A stretch of 55,207 nucleotides of DNA from Actinomycetota bacterium (GTDB lineage: Bacteria > Actinomycetota > Thermoleophilia > RBG-16-64-13): contig JAMDEO010000140.1 in the NCBI GenBank assembly GCA_023483915.1, positions 1-55,207 of the forward strand. The letters run 5' to 3'. The translations under genes were made by a program, and so were the position numbers. Each line of letters begins with the position of its first letter. Within the stretch, counting starts at the first letter, position 1. Positions 1-8,603 of the stretch are shown piece by piece. Below the pieces are notes generated by a model. It worked only from the letters and a program-made list of their open reading frames with translations. It was not told where the DNA came from and searched no databases.

Positions 1-495
1 GACGACACGCCGCGGTTGGCCCTGTGGGCCGAAACCCGTTTCACCGGGGGAGTGCGGGAATCGTTCCGAGCCGTCGGGAGGTTCCTGGGGGCCATCGGTG
101 ACTCAGCCATGTTCCAGACATCGACTCGGATGATGCTGGACTGTATGGAGTTCAAAAAGGAATACCAAGCCAGAGGGAACATCCGAGCCGACGATGGTCC
201 GGACTGCATCATCGGCATGGTGTACGAGAACGGCCACACAGGGCACGCGGAGCAACTCGTCATGACCCATCCGACCGGGGCCGGATGGAGGGACCTGATG
301 GAGTTCACGGACAGGTGCGAAGACTTGGCGATCGAGAAGCGCTATACGGCACCAGTAACGGTATGGGGCGACCGGGCGCACGATAAGTGGGGTCCGCATC
401 TGGGCGACTACCACCTATGGCTGCGCAAGATCAAAAAGACGTTCGACCCGAACGGGGTCTCTGAGCCCGCGATGTACATCTCGGCCAAAGAGTGA
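1..495 (+). CDS. FAD-linked oxidase, C-terminal part (5' end outside window)
   Basis: The frame is already open at base 1 and runs 164 codons to a TGA, so this is the C-terminal third of a longer protein; a TTG near base 16 is not a believable start. The ending (FDPNGVSEPAMYI) matches in style the end of the complete oxidase at 9870-11417 (FDPNGVSEASNHI). It is probably the same subfamily of flavoprotein with a PCMH-type FAD domain and a C-terminal substrate cap, as in GlcD, vanillyl-alcohol oxidase and cresol dehydrogenase. The next oxidase gene overlaps its stop codon (TGATG), so the two are probably translationally coupled. The substrate cannot be read from this fragment. Confidence 0.75.
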   Translation, partial: DDTPRLALWAETRFTGGVRESFRAVGRFLGAIGDSAMFQTSTRMMLDCMEFKKEYQARGNIRADDGPDCIIGMVYENGHTGHAEQLVMTHPTGAGWRDLMEFTDRCEDLAIEKRYTAPVTVWGDRAHDKWGPHLGDYHLWLRKIKKTFDPNGVSEPAMYISAKE

Positions 496-2078
496 TGACC
501 ATGTCTGAACATGATCAGCTGACAGCCATAGTTGGCCGCGATAACGTGTCCGACAATCCGGAATCGATTGAGGAGTATGCGGCTGATGACACAGCGATGG
601 CTCCGGGTCCGCCTAGCTGTGTAGTCAGACCGAAAGACGCCACCGAAGTACAGAAGATAGTTGCCTGGGCGAATGTCTCGGGGGCATCCTTGGTTCCGGT
701 GAGCTCGGGCCCACCGCATTTCCGGGGAGATACTGTCCCCGGCCTGGGGAGGGCTGTGATCGTCGACCTGCGCCGGATGAGCAAGATAGTAAGAGTCGAC
801 ACCGAGCATCGGATCGCAATGGTGGAGCCGGGTGTCACCTTTCTGGAATTGGTGCCCGCCGTCCGGAAGGCCGGGCTTCGGCTGAATCTGCCTCTCCTGC
901 CCAGACCCACCAAATCCGTGCTGGCGAGCATGCTGGAGCGGGAGCCGGTCATTATGCCCAAATACCATTGGGACATCTCCGATCCGCTCGCCTGCACCGA
1001 GGTGGTCTACGGTTCGGGGGACCTCTTCAAGACCGGTTCTGCTGCGGGCCCGGGGACACTCGAGGAACAGTGGGAAGCTGGAGCAGCCCAGAACGAAGCC
1101 GCCGGACCGATCCAGGCCGATTTCCTCCGGCTCATCCAAGGGGCTCAAGGCACTATGGGTGTCGTCACCTGGGCCACCATCCGTTGTGAGCATCTGCCGA
1201 GCATCGAGGAGCCCTACTTGATTGGCTCACAGAATCTCGCCGATCTGTTGGATTTTGCCCACTGGCTGATCAGGAACCGCTGGTCCGACGATTGTCTGCT
1301 CCTCAATGACGTGAACCTAGCCCGCATAATGTCGGACGATCAAGCGCGCGATCACTATGAGCTGAGGGAGACGCTTCCTCGCTGGATACTCTTCTACACG
1401 ATCTCCGGCACCCGCTACTTCCCGGACGAGAAGGTGGGCTACCTTCGTAGCGACATAGCAGAGCTCGCCAAGTCACTCGGGGTTGCCCCCCTGGCTTCCC
1501 TGGCGGACGTATCCGCTAACGAGCTGATGGAGGTTTTGCACGAGCCTACCGCGGAGAGGCATTGGAAGACTCGCCGCGGGAGTAGCAGCAAGGACATCTT
1601 CGTAATCTCCATACAGGATAAGGTGGAAGGACTCATCGACGCCGTTATGGTTCTTGCGGAGGAGTTCGGATATCCCCCCCGCGACGTCGGTGTGTATCTT
1701 CAGCCGATGGTTCAGGGTGTCAACTACCACTGCGAGTTCAACGTATTCATCGAGGGGAGCAGTCCGGGGGCCGCCGCCCATGCCGGCGCGGACATGTCTG
1801 CCGGTATCAGCACTCCTGCCGGCGCGGACATACTCGCGGATGCCGGCGCTCCAGACAGCGCCAACATACTCGCCGGCGCGCTCTTCGACTCCGCGAGCAA
1901 GCTGCTTGCGGATCGCGGGGGCTTCTTCTCCCGTCCTTACGGCCCATGGGCCGAGATCGCCTACGGCATAGATCCGGAGACCGTCTCTGCGCTTCAGAAG
2001 GTCAAGAAGATCTTTGATCCCAACAACGTGATGAATCCCGGAAAGCTCTGCTTTCCGACCACGAAGGGCGGCCGATGA
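495..2078 (+). CDS. FAD-binding oxidase (GlcD/VAO type) with repeat-containing insert
   Basis: A 527-aa protein with an N-terminal PCMH-type FAD-binding domain (about residues 20-230; motif PVSSGPPHFRGDT) and a C-terminal oxidase cap ending FDPNNVMNPGKLCF. It is a clear paralogue of the oxidase at 7123-8589: the two share KYHWDISDP/HYHWDISDP, SSGxPHFxGDTVP and QGAQGTMGIVTWA-type blocks. Members of this superfamily oxidise 2-hydroxy acids or phenolic alcohols. With etfB directly downstream (4-base ATGA overlap) ETF is the likely electron acceptor. Unlike its paralogue it carries an extra Ala/Gly/Asp-rich segment of about 30 residues (near 1775-1885) built from imperfect GCCGGCGCGGACAT repeats. 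The ATG at 495 overlaps the upstream TGA; a GTG at 492 and an ATG at 501 are alternatives. Substrate unknown. Confidence 0.85.
   Translation: MTMSEHDQLTAIVGRDNVSDNPESIEEYAADDTAMAPGPPSCVVRPKDATEVQKIVAWANVSGASLVPVSSGPPHFRGDTVPGLGRAVIVDLRRMSKIVRVDTEHRIAMVEPGVTFLELVPAVRKAGLRLNLPLLPRPTKSVLASMLEREPVIMPKYHWDISDPLACTEVVYGSGDLFKTGSAAGPGTLEEQWEAGAAQNEAAGPIQADFLRLIQGAQGTMGVVTWATIRCEHLPSIEEPYLIGSQNLADLLDFAHWLIRNRWSDDCLLLNDVNLARIMSDDQARDHYELRETLPRWILFYTISGTRYFPDEKVGYLRSDIAELAKSLGVAPLASLADVSANELMEVLHEPTAERHWKTRRGSSSKDIFVISIQDKVEGLIDAVMVLAEEFGYPPRDVGVYLQPMVQGVNYHCEFNVFIEGSSPGAAAHAGADMSAGISTPAGADILADAGAPDSANILAGALFDSASKLLADRGGFFSRPYGPWAEIAYGIDPETVSALQKVKKIFDPNNVMNPGKLCFPTTKGGR
1775..1885 (+). repeat. Imperfect tandem repeat inside an oxidase gene
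   Basis: GCCGGCGCGGACAT occurs at 1782-1795 and 1818-1831, with degenerate copies near 1842 and 1873. It encodes an Ala/Gly/Asp-rich stretch (AGADMSAG, AGADILAD, SANILAGA) that is absent from the paralogous protein at 7123-8589, where the flanking sequences join directly before FFSRPFG. It looks like an in-frame repeat expansion in a surface loop. Confidence 0.6.
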
Positions 2079-2863
2079 TGTTGACGATCGCCGTATGCGT
2101 CAAGCAAGTGACGGACCCGGAAGCGCCGCTTTCCCTCTTCGCGATCGCCGCGGACGGCCGCCACCTCGTGCCGCCCCCAGGCACCCCGCCGGTGCTGAGC
2201 ACGTTCGATGAAAACGCGCTTGAGGCGGCTCTGAAGATCAAGGACGCGGTCGGGTCGCGAGTCACGGTGCTGAGCATGGGTAACAAGCTGGCCAAACCTG
2301 TGCTCAAGAAGACCCTCGCTGCCGGCGCCGACGAACTCATCCTCCTCGAAGACGAGCAATTCGAGGATCTCGACAGCAACGGCACGGCGATGGTCCTTGC
2401 CGCAACCATCGATAAGCTGGGCGGCTTTGACATCGTCCTCTGCGGGCGTCAGGCTGCCGACACAGATGCCGGCCAGGTGGGCATGGGCATTGCTGCCAAA
2501 CTTGGTATTCCGGCTGTCACGCTGGCGCGAAAGGTTGAGGTCACTGACACCTCCGTTCGTGTCGAGCGGATCCTTCCTTATGGCCACGAAGTGGTCGAGG
2601 CGGCTCCGCCGGTGCTCGTGACCGCCAGCAACGAAATCGGGGAATTGCGCTTCCCACCTGTGAAAGCAGTGATTGCCGCCCAGAAGGTGCAACCCACAGT
2701 TTGGGGTGCCGCGGACCTCGGGGTGGACCTCGCTCGTTCGACCCGGGCGAACTTGGTCAAGTTCTTTGTGCCGGCGCGTGACATCCTGTGCGAGATGATC
2801 GGGGGTAGCCCGCAAGAGATCGCGAACGGCATCACCGAGGTCCTGAAGACGCGCATCGTCTAG
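2075..2863 (+). CDS. etfB: Electron transfer flavoprotein, beta subunit
   Basis: A 262-aa protein of normal EtfB length. It opens with the family start (IAVCVKQVTDPEAP), has TFDENALEAALKIKD in the nucleotide-binding part, and LCGRQAADTDAGQVG, the conserved signature that precedes VTLARKVEV. EtfB binds AMP or a second FAD and docks to partner dehydrogenases in the cytoplasm. The start overlaps the upstream oxidase stop as ATGA, and etfA follows after 18 bases, so all three are one transcription unit. I cannot tell from sequence alone whether this ETF is bifurcating; the membrane FeS reductase that follows favours a simple quinone-linked role. Confidence 0.95.
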   Translation: MMLTIAVCVKQVTDPEAPLSLFAIAADGRHLVPPPGTPPVLSTFDENALEAALKIKDAVGSRVTVLSMGNKLAKPVLKKTLAAGADELILLEDEQFEDLDSNGTAMVLAATIDKLGGFDIVLCGRQAADTDAGQVGMGIAAKLGIPAVTLARKVEVTDTSVRVERILPYGHEVVEAAPPVLVTASNEIGELRFPPVKAVIAAQKVQPTVWGAADLGVDLARSTRANLVKFFVPARDILCEMIGGSPQEIANGITEVLKTRIV

Positions 2864-2881
2864 TGGCCTGGAGGACGCGGC

Positions 2882-3913
2882 GTGAGGGAAGCCATCTTGG
2901 ACAAGGGAGCGAATATGGGTGAGAACAAGGGCGTTCTCTTCCTGGCCGAGGGCCGGGACGGTGGACTGGCCAAGATAACGTATGAGCTCACCACTGCTGC
3001 GCACGAGATCGCCGGGCAACTGGGCGGAGAGGTCAATGCCGCCCTATTCGGCACAGGTCTTACTCGGGCCGTGGCCGAGTTGGCGAGATTAGGCGTCGCG
3101 AGAGTCTACGTGGTCGATGACCCCCTTTTTGCCTATTACCATCCCGAAGCCTACCTGGCGGTAGCCACCCGGTTGGTGCGCGACATCTGCCCCAGCGTGG
3201 TTCTCATGGGACACACCGACACGGGCCGCGAGCTAGCACCGCGTCTGGCCTTTGCGCTCGACACAGGCCTATGCCCTAACTGTGTAGGCATCGAGGTCGA
3301 TGCAGCCTCAGATGCGCTGCGGTTGACGCGCCCGGTATTCGGTGGCAAAGCCGACGGTCTCTACAGCCTGAGTGAGGATGAGCCCTGGATAGTGACCATA
3401 GCCCAGAAGGTCTTCGAGCCGGCTGTTGCCCACGAGGGCCAAGCGGCTGAGGTGGTGGCCTTTGCTCACCGAGTGGACGCAGGCTCCTTCAGGATATCGG
3501 TGACCGAGCGAGTGGAAGACAGCTCCGAGGGCATCAGGCTTGAAGACGCGACCGTTATCGTTTCAGGCGGTCGGGGGATCGGGAGTGCCGAGGGCTTCGC
3601 TGAACTCAAGGAGTTGGCGGCGGCTCTCGGCGGTTGTGTGGGTGCCTCGCGCGCCCCGGTGGACAATGGCTGGGTTCCCGCCAACCTGCAGGTGGGTCTC
3701 ACCGGGACGGTTGTCAGCCCCAATGTCTACCTGGCCGTCGGCATTTCCGGCGCGGCCCAGCATATAGCGGGCTGCTCCTCATCCAACACCATCATCGCGA
3801 TCAATCGCGACCCCGAAGCGCCTATCTTCCGGCGGGCCCACTACGGCGCAGTCGCCGATTGGAGGGAAGTCGTGCCGGCGCTAACCCAGAAGTGCAGAGC
3901 GATGTTTGGTTAG
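2882..3913 (+). CDS. etfA: Electron transfer flavoprotein, alpha subunit
   Basis: A 343-aa protein with the EtfA N-terminal domain ([10 protein letters not shown]..., [29 protein letters not shown]) and the C-terminal FAD domain ([61 protein letters not shown]). The GTG at 2882 has GGAGG seven bases upstream; an ATG at 2915 (MGENKG), with AGGGAG upstream, is a good alternative and would give 332 aa. It forms the flavin-containing heterodimer with the EtfB encoded just before it. The next gene starts 13 bases after its stop. Confidence 0.95.
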   Translation: MREAILDKGANMGENKGVLFLAEGRDGGLAKITYELTTAAHEIAGQLGGEVNAALFGTGLTRAVAELARLGVARVYVVDDPLFAYYHPEAYLAVATRLVRDICPSVVLMGHTDTGRELAPRLAFALDTGLCPNCVGIEVDAASDALRLTRPVFGGKADGLYSLSEDEPWIVTIAQKVFEPAVAHEGQAAEVVAFAHRVDAGSFRISVTERVEDSSEGIRLEDATVIVSGGRGIGSAEGFAELKELAAALGGCVGASRAPVDNGWVPANLQVGLTGTVVSPNVYLAVGISGAAQHIAGCSSSNTIIAINRDPEAPIFRRAHYGAVADWREVVPALTQKCRAMFG

Positions 3914-3926
3914 AGGAGAGAGCGTT

Positions 3927-6119
3927 TTGACATACACGTCCTCAGTCTTCGTTATCGTCCTGATGATTGCTCTCGCCCTATTCGTCTACGTCCTCGTGCC
4001 CCGTGTTCAATACCTCCTGTTGGGTCGGCCGGAGCCTCGCGTCGACCAGGTGGTGCGTAGGACGGCTGGATTCCTGGTTCTCGTGTTCGGTCAGAAGAAG
4101 GTGCTCAAGGAGCGGGTCGGGCTTATCCACTTCTTCATCTTCTGGGGGTTCATCGTCATCGCCTTTGGTACCTTGCAGGTGGTCGGGGAAGGCCTCCGCG
4201 AGGGCTTTTCGCTCCCTGTGATCGGTGACAACCGCGCGTTCTACCTTCTCAAGGACATCCTGAGCGTTCTCGTGATCACGGGTGTGATTGTCGCCGCCCA
4301 CATCCGCTATGTGGTCCGGCCCACCCGGTTGAAGGCGAACTTGGAGGCGGGGATCATCCTCGGCCTGATCTTTGCCCTCGTCGTGACCGAGTTCTTCTAC
4401 AGCGGCCTCTCGTATGCCCTTGCTCCGCGCGCCAGCCACTCGCTTGCCTTCGTCGCCGTGGGGGTTTCGCACCTGGTCGGAGGTTCAGGAGCGAGCGCCC
4501 TGGACGCCGTGGGCCATACTCTCTGGTGGCTGCATGTGGTCCTGCTCCTGAGCTTCCTGGTTTACATCCCCAACTCCAAGCACTTTCACCTGATCGCCTG
4601 CCCTTTCAACGAGTGGCTTCGCAACCTCAAGCCCCGCGGGGGGCAAATCTATCCTGTTGATTTCGACGCCGAGGATGCTGAGAGCTTCGGCGTGGGACGG
4701 GTCGAGGCATTCACCCGCAAGCAACTTCTCGACCTTTACTCCTGCGCGGAGTGCGGCCGCTGCCAGGACAACTGCCCGGCGTATCAGAGCGGCAAAAGAC
4801 TTTCCTCCAAACTTCTCATTACCAAGTTGCGCGACCATCTGGTCGAGGAAGGACCCCGTCTGCTTCGGGAACGGCGCGCCGCCGCCTCGAAAAGCGCTAA
4901 GGCATCCGGCGAACAGGCGGGCCCTCTCGACGGTCACGAGAACGACACGCGATCGGGACCGGCCGATGGGGGCGCGGCCTTGAGCTCTGAACAGGCCCGT
5001 CCGGCACTCATAGGTGACGTCATTTCTCTGCAGGAGATCTGGGCCTGTACCACCTGCTACTCCTGCCAGGAGCAATGCCCGGTGCAAAACGAGCACATCA
5101 ACAAGATCATCGACATGCGCCGTCACCTTGTCCTCATGGAAGGGGAGTTACCTCGTGAGGCCCAGTTGGTGTTTCGTAACATGGAGGTGAACGGCAACCC
5201 CCTGGGCGAAAGCGCGCTTGTTCGGGGTGACTATCTCCGCATGCTGCAGGTGCCGACCATCGCCGAGGAGCCCGAGGCGGATGTTCTGTACTGGCCCGGT
5301 TGCGCCGGTTCGCTCGACGCCCGCAACCAGAAGGTTTCGGCCGCCTTCGTCAATCTGGCCCGTGCGGCCGGCGTCTCTGTCGCGGTCTTGGGCAACGAAG
5401 AGAAGTGTTGTGGGGAGGCGGCCCGCAGATTGGGCAATGAATACCTCTATCAGAGTCTTGCCGCGGAGAACATCGGGGTACTGGCCGGACATAACGTAAG
5501 GAAGATTGTCACCCAGTGTCCGCACTGCTTCAACACGTTGAAGAATGAGTATCCGCAACTAGGTGCCGAGTTTGAGGTGATACACCACACTCAGTTTCTC
5601 CATGAGCTCGCCAGTCGCGGGCGGCTACGGCTGGACGCTGGAGTGCTGGGCACGGCGCAAGCTGGCCGCCACGAACGGGCCGTCTACCACGACTCCTGCT
5701 ACCTTGGCCGTTACAACGGCGTCTACGACCAGCCTCGCGAGCTGCTCAAACTGGCCGGCCTGGAGTTGATGGAACTTCCTCGCACTCGCAGCAAGGCCTT
5801 CTGCTGTGGTGCGGGCGGTGGCCGCATCTGGCTGGAGGAGTCGGAAGGCGAGCGTATCAACAATGTGCGCACCGACGAGATCCTCAGGGCCGCTCCGGAC
5901 GTCGTGGCTGTCGCGTGTCCCTATTGCCTCACGATGCTGAAAGATGGCGTCGATGACCGGGGGGCGGGGGACAGGGTCCGCGTCATGGACATCGCGGAAA
6001 TCCTGCAGGGGGCTCTGTCGCTTTCTTCGCAGGCGGGGGATAGCAAGCTACCCGAACGCGGCAACACGACTTCATCGGGCTGCGCCGCTGAGGAGAAACT
6101 GGTAAGGAGTCCTGCTTGA
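3927..6119 (+). CDS. Membrane CCG/4Fe-4S reductase, probable ETF:quinone oxidoreductase
   Basis: A 730-aa integral membrane iron-sulfur protein. The first ~225 residues hold about six hydrophobic helices with conserved His, like the NarI-type cytochrome b fold. Then come two four-Cys cluster motifs (CAECGRCQDNCP at about residue 273; CTTCYSCQEQCP at about 374) separated by a long charged linker, and two HdrD/GlcF-type CCG domains (EKCCGEAAR near 493; AFCCGAGGG near 625). Proteins of this layout encoded next to etfAB are proposed to carry electrons from ETF to menaquinone. A TTG at 3927 with AGAGGAGAG six bases upstream is the best start; a TTG at 3906 lies inside etfA and has no good ribosome site. 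The stop overlaps the next gene. Confidence 0.9.
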   Translation: MTYTSSVFVIVLMIALALFVYVLVPRVQYLLLGRPEPRVDQVVRRTAGFLVLVFGQKKVLKERVGLIHFFIFWGFIVIAFGTLQVVGEGLREGFSLPVIGDNRAFYLLKDILSVLVITGVIVAAHIRYVVRPTRLKANLEAGIILGLIFALVVTEFFYSGLSYALAPRASHSLAFVAVGVSHLVGGSGASALDAVGHTLWWLHVVLLLSFLVYIPNSKHFHLIACPFNEWLRNLKPRGGQIYPVDFDAEDAESFGVGRVEAFTRKQLLDLYSCAECGRCQDNCPAYQSGKRLSSKLLITKLRDHLVEEGPRLLRERRAAASKSAKASGEQAGPLDGHENDTRSGPADGGAALSSEQARPALIGDVISLQEIWACTTCYSCQEQCPVQNEHINKIIDMRRHLVLMEGELPREAQLVFRNMEVNGNPLGESALVRGDYLRMLQVPTIAEEPEADVLYWPGCAGSLDARNQKVSAAFVNLARAAGVSVAVLGNEEKCCGEAARRLGNEYLYQSLAAENIGVLAGHNVRKIVTQCPHCFNTLKNEYPQLGAEFEVIHHTQFLHELASRGRLRLDAGVLGTAQAGRHERAVYHDSCYLGRYNGVYDQPRELLKLAGLELMELPRTRSKAFCCGAGGGRIWLEESEGERINNVRTDEILRAAPDVVAVACPYCLTMLKDGVDDRGAGDRVRVMDIAEILQGALSLSSQAGDSKLPERGNTTSSGCAAEEKLVRSPA

Positions 6120-7054
6120 TCGAAGTATTCACGATTGGAGAACTGGAGAAGCTCAGCGGAGTTTCGCGGAGTACGATCCACTTTTACCTGAGCATCGGGC
6201 TTCTACCCAGACCACAGAAGTTGTCGACGAGCCGCTCACTCTACACACTCGATCATCTGCAGATTCTGAAGAGCGTCTGCGAGCTCAAAGAGTCGGGACT
6301 GTCCCTGACTGAAATCGAGAAGCAGCTAGAGCACAAGGTTGACGCTGCGAATGAATCATCGGTAGATCTGGCCGCCCAGGAATACCAGCGGATGCACGAG
6401 CGGATCCTCTCAGTGGCGGCGCAGGAGCTGACCGAGAAGGGATACAAGGATACTCACATCACCACCATCGTTCGCAAGCTCGGCATCACCACGGCTGTGT
6501 TCTACAGTCACTTCTCGAGCAAACGGAGACTCCTCGCGGAATGTTCGAGCGTTCTCATCGAATCCGGTCTCGAGTACGTTGATTCCAAGGAGGCGACCAC
6601 AAAGGATCCCGCCGAGCGCCTGCTCTGGCTTTGCTTCAGCCACTTGCACGTGTTTCGGCTCGGGGCGACCGCTCTCGCCTTGACGCGCGTAGAAGAGTTC
6701 TCAGACGAAGGCGAGTTGCACCGTATGATTCAGGATGCCTTCAAGGGGATCCTGGAGCACATCGAGAGAGACGTGTCGGGGGGTGTGAGCGAAGGGGGGA
6801 AGCACCCCGCAGTTTCCGATGAGCTTATCGCTCAGAGTCTCTTCGCGGCGTACGAGCAAACGATGTTTCGGATGCTGGCAGACACCAGGTATCGCTTGGA
6901 GGATGTTCTACTTACGCATTTGTGGATATTCCTCGCGATCCGTGCCGCAAGGAGCGGGGAGATCGATATCGACTCTCGCCTGAGCAAGTACACAGGGCTG
7001 ATCCAGCAAATGAGTTCGCAGCTGCCCCCGCTTCCTCCATTACTAGAGAGGTAG
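6116..7054 (+). CDS. MerR-TetR fusion transcriptional regulator
   Basis: A 312-aa protein with two DNA-binding domains in series. Residues 1-75 form a MerR-type winged helix (FTIGELEKLSGVSRSTIHFY, then LYTLDHLQIL, SLTEIEKQL). Residues ~85-140 form a TetR-type helix-turn-helix (ILSVAAQELTEKGY, ITTIVRKLGITTAVFYSHF, SSKRRLLAE), followed by an all-helical TetR-like ligand and dimer domain. It starts at TTG 6116, which overlaps the upstream stop (TTGA), behind AAGGAGT five bases away. Its position inside the oxidase/ETF cluster suggests local control of these genes, perhaps through the substrate or an acyl-CoA. Frame and spacing show a true fusion, not two adjacent genes. Confidence 0.88.
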   Translation: MIEVFTIGELEKLSGVSRSTIHFYLSIGLLPRPQKLSTSRSLYTLDHLQILKSVCELKESGLSLTEIEKQLEHKVDAANESSVDLAAQEYQRMHERILSVAAQELTEKGYKDTHITTIVRKLGITTAVFYSHFSSKRRLLAECSSVLIESGLEYVDSKEATTKDPAERLLWLCFSHLHVFRLGATALALTRVEEFSDEGELHRMIQDAFKGILEHIERDVSGGVSEGGKHPAVSDELIAQSLFAAYEQTMFRMLADTRYRLEDVLLTHLWIFLAIRAARSGEIDIDSRLSKYTGLIQQMSSQLPPLPPLLER

Positions 7055-7122
7055 GCAAGGCAGTGTGTCGTGGTGAGCGAGTGCGGCGAGACCCGTTGAT
7101 CGGTCTCAGAAAGGCAGTGAAC

Positions 7123-8589
7123 ATGGTTACGCAGAGTGGACTGGCAGAGATCGTAGGCGCGGGGAACGTCACCGCCGACCCGGCTGTGCTCGAAGCCTAC
7201 GCGAGCGACCACAGCTTTGTCGGCAGGATACGGCCCCAGTACGTGGCAAAGGCGAACAGTTCGTATGCCGTCCAAGAACTGGTGAAGCTAGCCAGGGAAA
7301 CGGGAACGCCCCTGATTCCGGTGAGTTCGGGCGGCCCGCATTTCTATGGCGATACCGTGCCTTCGGTGGGCGACGCCGTCATGGTCGACCTGAGCGGCAT
7401 GAAGAGGATCGATTTGGTCGACCCGGTGGAACGCGTGGCTTCCGTTTTAGAGCCGGGTGTGACCTTCGGTGAGCTCATCCCCGCCGCGGCTGCCGAGGGG
7501 CTGCGGTTGAACATGCCCCTTGCCCCCCGGGCGACCAAGTCCGTCGTCGGCAGCATGCTCTCCCGTGAGCCGGTCATGATGCCTCACTACCATTGGGACA
7601 TCTCCGATCCCATCGGCTCGACGGAAGTGATCTTTGGCACCGGTGATGTGTTCCGAACCGGAGCGGCGGCGGGTCCCGGCGAAATCGCCGAGCAGCGCGC
7701 TGCCGGAGGACGGCAGAAAGAAGCGGCCGGCCCTTCGGCGATGTCACTTCACCGCCTGCTCCAAGGCGCGCAGGGGACCATGGGGATAGTCACCTGGGCG
7801 TCAGCTAGATGTGAGCTGATACCAACGATCGAACAGCCATATTTCCTTGCTTCGGGCGACGTGACGCGGCTCCTGGAAGCTGCTCACTGGCTGATCCGTC
7901 TTCGGCTGGGCAACGAGCTTCTCATCCTCAACGGTGCAGATATGGCCGCGCTTACAGCGACCGATACCGCCCGGCAGGCCGAGCTCGCCGCCGAGCTACC
8001 CAAGTGGATACTCTTTTTCAATCTGGGTGCCTACAACCACCTGCCCGAGATGCGGATGGAGGGCCAAATCCAGGACACGCGCGAACTCCTGCAACGTTTG
8101 GGCGTCCAAACCTCCCAGAGTTTGGCGGGTGTTGGCGTCCAGACGTTTCTTGAAACTGTCCGCCGGCCCTCGGGCGAGCCCTACTGGAAACTTCGCCCTA
8201 GAGGCGGCTGTCAGGACATCTTCTTCCTGACCACCAACGACAAGGTCCCGGCCCTGGTCGAAATCATGGCCCAAGCAGCCGATGCGGCCGGATATGCCGC
8301 CGGCAAGATGGGCATCTACCTGCAGCCAATAGTCCAGGGAACGAGCACCCACGTTGAGTTCAATTTGTTCTACGACCCCAGCGATGACGCTGAGGTACGC
8401 GCGGTGAGGGGGCTCGCGACAAGCACCATCCAGCCCCTCATGAACGCCGGCGCGTTCTTCTCCCGGCCGTTTGGAGAGGCCGCCAGACTGATCATGAACC
8501 GGGACGCGGCCTCGGTTGAGACCTTGAAGAAGTTCAAGGCCATCGTTGACCCCGCGGGCATCCTCAACCCGGGCAAACTCTGCTTTTAA
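7123..8589 (+). CDS. FAD-binding oxidase, paralogue of the 495-2078 enzyme
   Basis: A 488-aa flavoprotein with a PCMH-type FAD domain (PVSSGGPHFYGDT; VASVLEPGVTFGELIP) and a C-terminal cap ending VDPAGILNPGKLCF. The frame is open further upstream into the regulator gene, but the alignment with its paralogue and an AGAAAGG eight bases before ATG 7123 fix the start there. It probably oxidises a related substrate and donates electrons to ETF or to the CCG iron-sulfur protein encoded 14 bases downstream, as GlcD does with GlcF. The paralogue's repetitive insert is missing here. Substrate not determinable from sequence. Confidence 0.87.
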   Translation: MVTQSGLAEIVGAGNVTADPAVLEAYASDHSFVGRIRPQYVAKANSSYAVQELVKLARETGTPLIPVSSGGPHFYGDTVPSVGDAVMVDLSGMKRIDLVDPVERVASVLEPGVTFGELIPAAAAEGLRLNMPLAPRATKSVVGSMLSREPVMMPHYHWDISDPIGSTEVIFGTGDVFRTGAAAGPGEIAEQRAAGGRQKEAAGPSAMSLHRLLQGAQGTMGIVTWASARCELIPTIEQPYFLASGDVTRLLEAAHWLIRLRLGNELLILNGADMAALTATDTARQAELAAELPKWILFFNLGAYNHLPEMRMEGQIQDTRELLQRLGVQTSQSLAGVGVQTFLETVRRPSGEPYWKLRPRGGCQDIFFLTTNDKVPALVEIMAQAADAAGYAAGKMGIYLQPIVQGTSTHVEFNLFYDPSDDAEVRAVRGLATSTIQPLMNAGAFFSRPFGEAARLIMNRDAASVETLKKFKAIVDPAGILNPGKLCF

Positions 8590-8603
8590 GGGAAGGAACA
8601 AAA

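Noticed and set aside
1994..3019. Long minus-strand open frame across etfB and the start of etfA
   Set aside because: Both plus-strand proteins are clear ETF subunits; the antisense frame has no recognisable motif.
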